Virus record (IMG/VR): IMGVR_UViG_3300030329_005000
Location: 1-23,304 of that record
Length of the DNA: 23,304 bases
Reading direction: 5' to 3' (one strand)
From: a virus
The notes beneath the pieces are model-generated. The model was given only the letters and a program-made list of their open reading frames with translations, was not told where the DNA came from and did no database searches. A program made the position numbers and the translations under genes. Below, in pieces: positions 6,253 through 14,064 of the stretch (positions are counted from its first letter, which is position 1; each line of letters starts with the position of its first letter).

Positions 6253-7170
6253 ATGGCCGACGATTATGTAACAAGTGCAAAGATTATTGAATTCAATGAC
6301 TCAAATCTCGAGTTCGACGTAAGCGATGTGCTGAATGACGCACCCGTGCTGGCGAACCTGAGCGCTTTTAGTGTTGATGGAACTCAGCTTAAGTACATGC
6401 GTCAAGATACTGACCCCGTAGTTGGATTCAGAACATTAAACGCGGGCGTCGACAACGATGTCAGTACATGGACTCAGAAAACGGTATCACTGGCAATCGC
6501 GGACGGGTCGTTTAACATCGACATCGCCGCCGCCGAAGGTTACCGCCTGGGACCAGCGGCCTTCATCGCCATGCAGATGCGCAATCACATGAAAGCGTTG
6601 ATGTTTAAGATTGAAGACGAAATTCTGAACGGCGACAACACCGATGGCTTTGCGTCACTTTCTGACGAACTCGACGCCGTAGCTGACGAAACCGTCATCG
6701 ATGCGGGTGGCAGCACAGCGGACACCGCTTCATCTGTCTACCTCATCCGCACTGGCTTCAACGATGTCCAGGTAGCTTGGGGACAGCAAGGCGTCATCGA
6801 GGCGAAAGACACCACGATCGTTCGCACGGCTGATTCTTCCAGCAAGCACTTCCCCAGTTACTTCACGGCTGTCACCGGTTACGTGGGACTGATTTACGGT
6901 AGCAGCTACTCCGCAGGTCGAATCTGTAACCTGACGGAAGATAGCGGTAAGGGATTGACCGACGACCTCATCAGCCAGGCACTGAGCAAGTTCCCGGCCT
7001 CGCGGCCACCGAACATGCTGGCGATGAATCGTCGTTCCTTGCAGCAGCTTCAGGCGAGTAGGACAGCTACGAATGCTACCGGGGCACCAAGTCCATTCCC
7101 CTCCGAGGCATTCGGCATTCCGATCGTCGTCACTGACGCGATCTCCAGCACGGAGGCATTAGTCTCGTAG
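6253..7170 (+). CDS. Major capsid protein
   Basis: A 305-residue protein directly after protease-scaffold, with GAGGAA about 8 bases before the ATG. The N-terminal third has TSAKIIEFNDSNLEFDV and LKYMRQDTDPVVGFRTLNAG. A long helix follows (FIAMQMRNHMKALMFKIEDEILNG at about 103-126), then the SVYLIRTGFNDVQVAWGQQG strand with VTGYVGLIYGS, and a C-terminal ILVD-like segment (FGIPIVVTDAIS). This order and the composition fit HK97-fold capsid proteins of lambda-type siphoviruses. No separate decoration gene is seen. Identification rests on position and pattern. Confidence 0.85.
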   Translation: MADDYVTSAKIIEFNDSNLEFDVSDVLNDAPVLANLSAFSVDGTQLKYMRQDTDPVVGFRTLNAGVDNDVSTWTQKTVSLAIADGSFNIDIAAAEGYRLGPAAFIAMQMRNHMKALMFKIEDEILNGDNTDGFASLSDELDAVADETVIDAGGSTADTASSVYLIRTGFNDVQVAWGQQGVIEAKDTTIVRTADSSSKHFPSYFTAVTGYVGLIYGSSYSAGRICNLTEDSGKGLTDDLISQALSKFPASRPPNMLAMNRRSLQQLQASRTATNATGAPSPFPSEAFGIPIVVTDAISSTEALVS

Positions 7171-7532
7171 TGAGCCTGTCGACGACGATTAGTGCGAACT
7201 TCAAAACCTTGCAATCCGCTGCGGGCGTAGACATCGTCTATGCCCGTGGCGATCGCACGGTAAGCCTCCGCGCGGTCCCAGGTGACACGTCGTTTGTGCA
7301 GCAGACAGGCGAAGGTTACATGGAGACAGTCGAAAGTCGGGACTTCATCTTCCCGGCCGCTGACTTAAACCTCGGGGGATCACCGGTTCTGCCTGATCGC
7401 GGCGACGTGATTACAGAAACTGTAAACGGGGTCGAGCAATCGTACCCAGTCACCAGCGGCGGGGCATCGCGTTATTTTCGTTACGCTGACCCGTACCGCA
7501 CGATTTTGCGAGTTCATACGAAGCTGACGTGA
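7170..7532 (+). CDS. Head-tail connector / stopper-like protein
   Basis: The GTG start overlaps the capsid stop (TAGTG), with GGAGG some 13 bases upstream. The 120 residues are mostly predicted beta strand: VDIVYARGDRTVSLRAVPG, RDFIFPAADL, GDVITETVNGVEQSYPV, then PYRTILRVHTK. Small beta-rich proteins with a C-terminal YRIRxxxK-type strand in this slot are typical stopper or head-closure proteins, which seal the connector and receive the tail. The specific role is inferred from gene order. Confidence 0.65.
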   Translation: MSLSTTISANFKTLQSAAGVDIVYARGDRTVSLRAVPGDTSFVQQTGEGYMETVESRDFIFPAADLNLGGSPVLPDRGDVITETVNGVEQSYPVTSGGASRYFRYADPYRTILRVHTKLT

Positions 7533-7533
7533 T

Positions 7534-7959
7534 ATGCCAAACTCAGACCTGGTTCAAATCTGCGATGCCGTGGTCACGCACCTGGCAGCACAATCCCTCT
7601 CCAAGACCTTTTCGGTCGAGAAGGATTACCTGCCGGATTTCGAGCGTGAACGGCTCACCAGTACCCAGGTCACCGTCTATCCGCAATCGACCTCGGTCGC
7701 ATTTGCCTCGCGGACAACGGACCAACTGGTATACAGCGTCAACATTGTGATTCGCTCGCCGGTAGCGGCCAGTGCCAACCCGGACATCAGCGAAGAACTC
7801 TACTTCGCCCAGGAACTTCGTGATTCGCTTGATCGGGTAACGATGAGCAATGCGTCGTTTACAGCGGCGCAAAGCGAGCCGGCGTATGACCTGGAAACGC
7901 TGAACGAACGGAATGAATTTCTCACGGTAATTACCGCAACGTATTTGCAAATTAAATAA
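7534..7959 (+). CDS. Tail terminator-like protein
   Basis: 141 residues, starting two bases after the previous stop. It has an N-terminal helix (DLVQICDAVVTHLAAQ), a long strand with VTVYPQSTSVAF, a central YSVNIVIRSPV strand, a helix (SEELYFAQELRDSLDRV) and a terminal strand FLTVITATYLQI. This alpha/beta order and the location just before the tail tube fit lambda gpU-type tail terminators, which cap the tail at the head-proximal end. It could instead be another neck protein. Confidence 0.6.
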   Translation: MPNSDLVQICDAVVTHLAAQSLSKTFSVEKDYLPDFERERLTSTQVTVYPQSTSVAFASRTTDQLVYSVNIVIRSPVAASANPDISEELYFAQELRDSLDRVTMSNASFTAAQSEPAYDLETLNERNEFLTVITATYLQIK

Positions 7960-7970
7960 GGAACACAAAA

Positions 7971-8399
7971 ATGGCATACGTCTTAGGACTCAATGCGAAA
8001 ATGTATCGCTATGACGGTACTTCTACCTGGTACGAAATCGAAAACGTCAAGGATCTCACGCTGAACCTTGAAGGCGCAACGGCAGACGTCACGACTCGTG
8101 GCGGCAACGGCTGGCGACAGAGCGTGAAGACGCTCAAGGACGGCAATGTCAGTTGGACGATGGTGTACGACAATGACGACGCTGATTTTACAGCGATCAG
8201 AACTGCTTTCCTAGACAACGACGACATGCTGCTGGAAATCTTGGACGGCGACCGTGACACTTCCGGCACGCAGGGTCTGCATGCCCATTTCAGCATCACG
8301 GGATTCAATATCAACGAATCGCTGGAAGAGGCGATGACGGTCGATGTGACGGCTGTGACCGCGTACAACAGTACCGCACCAACTTGGGAAACGAAGTAG
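7971..8399 (+). CDS. Major tail (tube) protein
   Basis: 142 residues, with AAGGAA before the ATG. Predicted almost all beta: KMYRYDGTSTWYEIENVKDLTLNLEGATADVTTRGGNGW, then VSWTMVYDNDDADFTAIRTAFL and a C-terminal HFSITGFNINESLEEAMTVDV strand pair. The phrase in which a strand is followed by ADVTTRGGNGW is typical of siphophage tube proteins. Hexameric rings of this protein stack around the tape measure to make the tail tube. It lies directly before the tail assembly chaperones, as usual. Confidence 0.8.
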   Translation: MAYVLGLNAKMYRYDGTSTWYEIENVKDLTLNLEGATADVTTRGGNGWRQSVKTLKDGNVSWTMVYDNDDADFTAIRTAFLDNDDMLLEILDGDRDTSGTQGLHAHFSITGFNINESLEEAMTVDVTAVTAYNSTAPTWETK

Positions 8400-8421
8400 T
8401 AATTAATAGGGGGCGCACAAC

Positions 8422-8937
8422 ATGGCAAGTTTTACTGATGTGAACGGCCAAAAGTGGCTTGTTTCACTTAACGTGTTTTCGATCAAGCAGGTCAAGGAAC
8501 TGCTGGACGTCGACTTACTCTCAGACCAGGTTCATGAAACCTTGGCCTGTTTGATGGAAGACATAGTGAAAACCATCGACATTCTCTACGTCGTCTGCAA
8601 AGACCAGGCGGACGCAGCAGGAATCGATGATGTTACTTTTGGTAAGAACCTTGGAGGAGACAACCTGCACGAAGCGGTTGAGGCACTGGTGACCGCCTTG
8701 ACGGATTTTTTCCCGAACCCGCGCAGGCGGGCGTGGGTGAAGAAGCTCTGGGACAAAACAACCGGTCACCTCGCCAGGGCCGACGAGGAGATGCTGGCAG
8801 TTCTGGAGAACGAGCAAATCGAAAAGGAGATGACGACGCAGCTGGAGAACGCGAAGGAGGAAGGAGTCAAAAACGTGATCTCTGGCTTGAGGTCTATCGG
8901 CTCGCCGGAATCGCAGGAGTCGACCCCAACCCCTTGA
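8422..8937 (+). CDS. Tail assembly chaperone, short form (G-like)
   Basis: 171 residues between tail tube and tape measure. It begins with a small beta region (FTDVNGQKWLVSLNVFSIKQV) and continues with helices (LLSDQVHETLACLMEDIVKTIDILYVVCK). Position and size correspond to lambda gpG, which coats the tape measure during tail assembly. The last 21 residues, after the frameshift site, are low complexity (SPESQESTPTP). The overlapping -1 frame encodes a much better conserved-looking domain, as expected of this family. Confidence 0.75.
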   Translation: MASFTDVNGQKWLVSLNVFSIKQVKELLDVDLLSDQVHETLACLMEDIVKTIDILYVVCKDQADAAGIDDVTFGKNLGGDNLHEAVEALVTALTDFFPNPRRRAWVKKLWDKTTGHLARADEEMLAVLENEQIEKEMTTQLENAKEEGVKNVISGLRSIGSPESQESTPTP

Positions 8938-9173
8938 CGTTTCGCGAGTTGTTTTTGATGGCCCGCGCGAGGATGGACACCGATTGGTGGCACACGGCGC
9001 ACCTGATGGCACTGCACGTGAACATGAACCGAGCGAAGGGGAAACCGATGATCGACGCAAGCGAATTCCATCCATTGCACGTTAAACGTGCAAAACCTGC
9101 TCGGGATGGGGATATCAGCTGGCTTAAGGCGTTGTTGCCTGAAAGTGCGCCGGAAAGGAACCAGTTCAACTGA
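8422..9173 (+). CDS. Tail assembly chaperone, -1 frameshift fusion (GT-like)
   Basis: A -1 shift near 8868-8874 joins residues 1-151 of the short chaperone to about 99 residues of the -1 frame (KRDLWLEVYRLAGIAGVDP, then LTFRELFLMARAR and DTDWWHTAHLMALHV), giving about 250 residues and stopping at 9171-9173. The W-x4-RLAGIAGVDPxPLTFRELFLMA pattern recurs in T-domains of siphophage chaperones. The T frame lacks a convincing start of its own. As in lambda, the ratio of short to fused protein would control tape-measure loading. The stop overlaps the next ATG (TGATG). Confidence 0.75.
8868..8874 (+). other. Candidate -1 slippery heptamer C AAA AAC
   Basis: In the zero frame the codons read GTC-AAA-AAC-GTG. 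A tRNA on AAC slipping back one base reads AAA, and the next codon becomes CGT, entering the T frame. The heptamer differs from the canonical A AAA AAC in its first base, so P-site re-pairing is imperfect. GAGGAAGGAG just upstream (8856-8866) could act as a stimulating internal Shine-Dalgarno sequence. Confidence 0.55.
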
Positions 9174-9913
9174 TGGGTCTGTTCAGCAATAACCCTGGTC
9201 TGTTCCGTAGGTCGAGCCGCTCTGGGCGTGTTTCGTCGAAATGGAATGTGACGCCGGGAAAAATTGGCAGCCGCGCAATCACGGGCATGGCTGGCCCCTT
9301 CGGGCGAGGCGTCCAGTTCATGCTCAAGGCAAACCAACTGACGTTCCATGAAGCACGTTTTCAGCGGCGGGCTGAAAAGGCAATTAGCACTCTGCTTCAC
9401 CGGTTCGGTGGTTACACCCAACGAGTAGCCGTCAACAAATTTCGACACCTTCGTACCCGCAGGTGGCTGGACAAGGGGAAGGTGTGGTGGAATGGCGAGC
9501 CGTACCACAGCTGGAAATACTCGAAAGCCGGCCTCAACAGGGCTGGTAAGCCGACCGCCCCTTTCGCGCATTCCAAAGCCATCCCAGCCAACATCAAATT
9601 CGCGGTAGATACCTACCGCCGCAATGTCATTATCGGGCCTACGCCCAAGAACAAGCGTATTATGGATATCCTCGAATATGGTGGCCCGCAGACTCTACTT
9701 CTGAACTACAAAAGGAGCAAGTCAGGACGGCTCATAATGAGCCACCGCAAACAAGACAAGCGTAGTATGACCGTCCATTACAAGGCGCGTCCCTTCATGC
9801 GGCCAGCCTGGGACACAACAGTCGAAAAGAAACTGGCTGAATTCTTGCGAGATCCCAAGATACCGGAGTCGTTCAAGAGCATCTTCTCGACCGCCGCGAA
9901 AGGAAAGTATTAA
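9173..9913 (+). CDS. HK97-gp10-like neck / minor tail protein
   Basis: 246 residues, strongly basic, beginning within the chaperone stop (TGATG). The C-terminal half carries NVIIGPTPKN, ILEYGG and ARPFMRPAWDTTVEKKL, a strand-loop-strand pattern close to the (A)RPFMRPA motif of HK97 gp10 and gpZ-type tail-completion proteins. Those proteins normally lie upstream of the tail tube gene; here the gene lies between chaperones and tape measure, so the family assignment is moderate. The first 60 residues are rich in Ser, Arg and Gly and look disordered. Confidence 0.55.
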   Translation: MGLFSNNPGLFRRSSRSGRVSSKWNVTPGKIGSRAITGMAGPFGRGVQFMLKANQLTFHEARFQRRAEKAISTLLHRFGGYTQRVAVNKFRHLRTRRWLDKGKVWWNGEPYHSWKYSKAGLNRAGKPTAPFAHSKAIPANIKFAVDTYRRNVIIGPTPKNKRIMDILEYGGPQTLLLNYKRSKSGRLIMSHRKQDKRSMTVHYKARPFMRPAWDTTVEKKLAEFLRDPKIPESFKSIFSTAAKGKY

Positions 9914-12387
9914 TGGCATCATCACAAAACATCCGCGCCGGTGGAGCGCATGTAGAACTGTGGGTCAACGACAGGATGACCGCCGGGTTGCGTCGTGCGA
10001 GTCTCTCCCTACGTCGATTCGGCCGGTTGACTGAGGACGTATCGCGTCGGCTGTTGCGTGCGGGGACGCTGATGGCTGTGCCTATGGCTTTCGCAGGCCG
10101 TCAGTTTGCCATGTTCGAGCAGCAGATGGCAGAAGTAGCGACGATGCTCGACGCTCCGAGTCACCACATGGAGCGATTCAGCAAAGAAATCGTGAAGATG
10201 AGTGTTCGATTCGGGAAGGGGACCGAGGAACTCAGCAAGGGTCTGTACAACATTCTTTCTGCCACCATCGACGCCTCTAAGTCGCTGGAAGTTTTGGAGG
10301 TATCCAGCAAGGCGGCTGTGGCTGGCCTGACTGATACCGCTACAGCAGCCCGAACGATCGCTGGTGTTCTCAACGCATACGGCCTGAGTGCGGATCATGC
10401 CGGGGATGTTAGTGATGTACTCTTTACAACGGTCAAACGCGGCCAAACGACATTCGCGGAACTTTCGATGTTCATGGGCAAGACTACTAGTGTCGCTGCC
10501 ACCGCCGGCGTTGAGTTCCATGAACTCGGAGCGGCCATTGCCCTGGTCACACGAGCAGGTATTCCGACAGAGGTTGCAATCACTGGTATTCGCCAGGCGT
10601 TAGCCAAGATGGTTAAGCCAGCCCATCAGAGCGCCGTGATGTTCAGGAAGCTCTTCGGCATGGAAATGAATCCTCAGACGATCAAAGCCATGGGGGGCTT
10701 GGAAAAGTTCTTGCAGACCGTTGCCAACAAGGCAAACACCGAACAGATTGCGATTCTGTTCCCAGAAGTGCGTGCGTTAACGTCCATGCTACCGCTGTTG
10801 CGTAATACGAGTGAACTTCGCGAAGACCTCGAGGCGATGGAAAACCGGGCAGGAGCTACCCAAAAAGCCTACGACAAGATGGCATCCACCGTTACGCACC
10901 AGTTCAATCAAATGAAGATGGCCGGCAAAGCCCTGATGATAGTTATCGGTGAGGAACTTGCACCAGCCCTGAAGAATCTGATGCGAAATGTCCTGCGTTT
11001 CGCAATAACATCGATCCACTGGGTTAAGCACAACGGCAAACTATTGTTTAGCTTACTGAAGTTGACGGCAAAAATATTAACAGCAGGGGTGGCGTTGAAG
11101 GTCTTTTCCATTGTTTTGGCGTCAATCGCCACTATCGTTGGTGTATTGGGAGCGAAATTATCGACGCTCGCCTTGGTAACCGGCGCGTTCAAATGGCTTG
11201 CGCAGTCGGTCGGTGTATCCATAACCTGGATCGAGGCGTTTGGGGCTGCGGTCGCCGTCATCATCACATGGAAAGCAGCGATGTTGGCCCTGACCGCTGT
11301 CACACTAGCGTTCAAAGTCGTCTGGGCTGCTATAGTTGCACTCACCGGCACCTTCAGCGTCTTGATCTTTGCAATTGTGTCGGGCTTGACTCTCCTCGGG
11401 TTTGGGCTTCTTAACAACCGGTCGGTATTTAAGGCTTGGGCGAACGAAATCCATGGCGTGTTTGATGACGCAAGCATGGGGATCAAAGGGGTTATCGACG
11501 CAATCAAGGGTGGACAGTGGGAACTGGCTACGCAGATTGCTGTCGACACCATGAAGCTCGTCTGGTCGCAGTTCTGGCACTGGCTCAAAGAGGGTTGGCA
11601 GAACGCTATGGAGGGCGTCGGTGACATAATGGCAGATCGGGCGTCGGGATGGAAGAGTTCCGTTCATATCGCGCGTGAGGGGCTGAAGGAGGGAATATGG
11701 GATACGGCAGATGCGGTCAAGAGCGCGTGGAGAAAACTCGAAGATGCCGTCATGCCTGGACCTACGTCCACGGCAACCCGCGTTCGCCGTGCGGAAGCAG
11801 ACGCTGACCTACAACGTCGTCGCATGGAATTCGACAAAGCCGGCTTCAAGCATGACTTCCGTGAGGATCTAAATCTCTATGCGTTCGGCGGCGATGGTCC
11901 GGGGGCACGGATGAAAGAGATTCAAGATGCGCAGAATGAGCGTGCAAAGATTATGACGCAAGCGGAAAAGGAAATCGCTGCGAAACGCAAGGAACTTCAA
12001 CGCAAAACAACAATCGCTCGAATCGTTGCACTCCTGGCTGAACATCGCAAACGCAGAGACGCCGCGCAGCGGGAGAAAGACTTACAGGACATGCTGACGA
12101 AAGGAACGGACGCCTTCGATGCACTGAGGAAAGAGGGAAGCAAACCTAAAGCAGCTTCGCTCGAAGGACTTGCGGATTTGATTCCTGAGCAGCTGGATGT
12201 CGGTGCCGGTGCCGCTGCTGGTCGCATGCGTGTCGGTGCCCTGAATGCCGCTGCCGCTATTCGCCTCGGCATGGAAGCCGGGGCACCTAATAGCTGGGTG
12301 CAACGAAATGTTGCGGCCAACGAAAGGACGGCCGACGGCGTCACCGCAATACTACGGACCATGCAGAATTTCGGAGTTGAGGAGTAA
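9913..12387 (+). CDS. Tail tape measure protein
   Basis: 824 residues, the longest gene in the window, starting inside the previous stop (TAATG). Residues about 60-260 are the PhageMin_Tail (TIGR01760) region: FEQQMAEVATML, LSKGLYNILSATIDA, TARTIAGVLNAYGLSAD and FHELGAAIALVTRAGIPTEVA. Residues about 376-500 form a long hydrophobic stretch with several membrane-spanning-like segments, common in tape measures that help DNA cross the inner membrane. Residues about 670-735 are a charged coiled coil (KEIAAKRKELQRKTTIARIV). The protein sets tail length. At about 0.15 nm per residue, as in lambda-type tails, it implies a tail of roughly 120 nm. Confidence 0.93.
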   Translation: MASSQNIRAGGAHVELWVNDRMTAGLRRASLSLRRFGRLTEDVSRRLLRAGTLMAVPMAFAGRQFAMFEQQMAEVATMLDAPSHHMERFSKEIVKMSVRFGKGTEELSKGLYNILSATIDASKSLEVLEVSSKAAVAGLTDTATAARTIAGVLNAYGLSADHAGDVSDVLFTTVKRGQTTFAELSMFMGKTTSVAATAGVEFHELGAAIALVTRAGIPTEVAITGIRQALAKMVKPAHQSAVMFRKLFGMEMNPQTIKAMGGLEKFLQTVANKANTEQIAILFPEVRALTSMLPLLRNTSELREDLEAMENRAGATQKAYDKMASTVTHQFNQMKMAGKALMIVIGEELAPALKNLMRNVLRFAITSIHWVKHNGKLLFSLLKLTAKILTAGVALKVFSIVLASIATIVGVLGAKLSTLALVTGAFKWLAQSVGVSITWIEAFGAAVAVIITWKAAMLALTAVTLAFKVVWAAIVALTGTFSVLIFAIVSGLTLLGFGLLNNRSVFKAWANEIHGVFDDASMGIKGVIDAIKGGQWELATQIAVDTMKLVWSQFWHWLKEGWQNAMEGVGDIMADRASGWKSSVHIAREGLKEGIWDTADAVKSAWRKLEDAVMPGPTSTATRVRRAEADADLQRRRMEFDKAGFKHDFREDLNLYAFGGDGPGARMKEIQDAQNERAKIMTQAEKEIAAKRKELQRKTTIARIVALLAEHRKRRDAAQREKDLQDMLTKGTDAFDALRKEGSKPKAASLEGLADLIPEQLDVGAGAAAGRMRVGALNAAAAIRLGMEAGAPNSWVQRNVAANERTADGVTAILRTMQNFGVEE

Positions 12388-12389
12388 AC

Positions 12390-13241
12390 ATGGCGATCAA
12401 AGATACACCAATCAACGTCCACGAAATCATTGGTAGCGGTGCCAGCACCCAGACACCTCGGGCCGGGGAGTTTCAAAAGAAGTACCGGATCACCGGTACA
12501 CGCAATGAAGCGGACGTGCGGACGGAAGTCTTAAACACCGCACCCAGTGAGGTCGAAGGGCTTCCACTCGGCCAAGTGGTCGTCACTGCGGTTGACTGGA
12601 AAGTCTGGGAAGCAACCCTTACCTACACATACCGTGAGCTTGAACGAGTCGACAGTACCTGGAGCTTCAACGCGGCTGGAGCAAACACGCATATCAATCA
12701 TTCGCTTGGAACTGTCCGTGCCTACGCACTCAAATCCGGCCGAGCCGCCCCCAACTTTTTCGGCGCAATCAACGTCACGAAAGACGATGTCCAGGGTCTA
12801 GATGTGATGGTGCCGCAGATGACATTTAGCGAGACACATAAGTACGACCCCGCGACAGTGAACACAGGTTTCCTTAAAAAAATCCATGATTACACAGGTC
12901 ATGTGAACACAGGGATGTTCCGCAATTTCGCCAGTGGTGAAGTTCTCTTTACCGGTGCCAGTGGTAGTTACAACGACACGCTAGTTACCGTTACGTTCAA
13001 CTTTCAGGTGGGAAAGAACATCGACCTCAATGTTGCGGGAACAACCGTAAGTAAGGGAGCTTTCCAGTACATGTGGGTTTACTACGAAGAAGCCGAGGAC
13101 GCCTCATCGGAGACGATCGTAAAACAACCGGTCGCAGCTTATGTGGAACGCATTTACCCCAACGTGCAGTTCTCCCTGCTCGGACTACCGTCCTTCCCTG
13201 GTCAAGGCGAAGGCAGGATCACGAACCCCGGCTGGCTGTAG
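12390..13241 (+). CDS. Uncharacterised tail protein (distal-tail position)
   Basis: 283 residues two bases after the tape measure stop; GGAG lies 9 bases before the ATG. I do not recognise the family. The sequence is mostly alternating polar and hydrophobic, so beta-rich, with EATLTYTYRELERVDSTWSFN, a long VTFNFQVGKNIDLNVAG strand and a C-terminal VERIYPNVQFSLLGLPSFPG. The slot after the tape measure is where distal tail or tail-tip proteins are encoded, and the lack of a signal peptide and its stoichiometric-looking operon position support a structural role. Function inferred from position only. Confidence 0.75.
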   Translation: MAIKDTPINVHEIIGSGASTQTPRAGEFQKKYRITGTRNEADVRTEVLNTAPSEVEGLPLGQVVVTAVDWKVWEATLTYTYRELERVDSTWSFNAAGANTHINHSLGTVRAYALKSGRAAPNFFGAINVTKDDVQGLDVMVPQMTFSETHKYDPATVNTGFLKKIHDYTGHVNTGMFRNFASGEVLFTGASGSYNDTLVTVTFNFQVGKNIDLNVAGTTVSKGAFQYMWVYYEEAEDASSETIVKQPVAAYVERIYPNVQFSLLGLPSFPGQGEGRITNPGWL

Positions 13242-13250
13242 GAGAAAACC

Positions 13251-14063
13251 GTGGCAGGAAAATTGCACATTCTTAAAACGACCGAATACCAGTATGGGTA
13301 TTTGAAGAAGGCGGCCGACCAGGCAAAGCTCGACGGTGGGACACGGATGACGCCGCCGCCTACCGCGCCTACGACCGACAGTAATGTCATCACGGCCTAC
13401 AACGATGACACTGTCACCATCAAGCGTGGGTGGGGGGTCGCGATGACCAATCCCTTGCGAAGCCCAGCCAACTCGGAGATGCTGTCCCGCTTCATGGGCC
13501 GCAAGGCCGTCAAAATCAAGCGTGCCTTTATCAACACGAGTGCAGCGTCAGGCGGCGGATACCCAGGGGACGGTCACAACCCAGGACCGCTCGCAATCGC
13601 ATACGAAGCAATCCCCCCCAAGGGTATCGGACGAATCGTCGTCGCTGGTCCTGCTTATGCTTACATCGACATATTAGAGACGCCAGCTGCGATCGCCGCC
13701 CCGCACGCAACGGCGGGCAAAGAGGGGATTCTGGCCGGACGAACCCAAGGCCTGGCGGGTTGTCGAATAATCGCGTCCAGTGGGGCAGCTGGTGCCGGTT
13801 GGGCACTGGTCGACGTCGGGAGCTACGTCTCTCCTTACGCCTCGATGTATCGGTGCCAGCTTAAAGCGAATCTGCTCTCGGGGACCGGCACGATTTTGGT
13901 CGACAACTTGGTCCCGTATGATGGCATCGCAACGACTTACGATCCCACGGCAGAGAAAACAGCGACTAACTTCCTCGCGTTATCCGGCGACAACAACGAT
14001 TCGGCCGTGATTCGTTACTCAGCGACCGACGACCGATGGGATCTGTTGGAGGTGACATGCTGA
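13251..14063 (+). CDS. Uncharacterised tail-tip-region protein
   Basis: A 270-residue protein starting at GTG after TAGGAG. It is unrecognised. Low-complexity PPPTAPTT occurs near residues 35-44 and a Gly-rich GGGYPGDGHNPGP segment near 101-113. The remainder is beta-rich (VTIKRGWGVAMTNPL, GRIVVAGPAYAYIDIL, IIASSGAAGAGWALVDVGSY, SAVIRYSATDDRWDLLEV). The look is that of a tail-tip or fibre-associated protein assembled onto the tail. It overlaps no neighbour and is followed one base later by the next gene. Confidence 0.75.
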   Translation: MAGKLHILKTTEYQYGYLKKAADQAKLDGGTRMTPPPTAPTTDSNVITAYNDDTVTIKRGWGVAMTNPLRSPANSEMLSRFMGRKAVKIKRAFINTSAASGGGYPGDGHNPGPLAIAYEAIPPKGIGRIVVAGPAYAYIDILETPAAIAAPHATAGKEGILAGRTQGLAGCRIIASSGAAGAGWALVDVGSYVSPYASMYRCQLKANLLSGTGTILVDNLVPYDGIATTYDPTAEKTATNFLALSGDNNDSAVIRYSATDDRWDLLEVTC

Positions 14064-14064
14064 C

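Noticed and set aside
10908-11627. Leftward open frame (239 codons) opposite the tape measure
   Set aside because: Composition is low in aromatic and rich in Ser, Thr, Ala and Pro, as antisense frames of GC-rich genes are; no ribosome-binding site.
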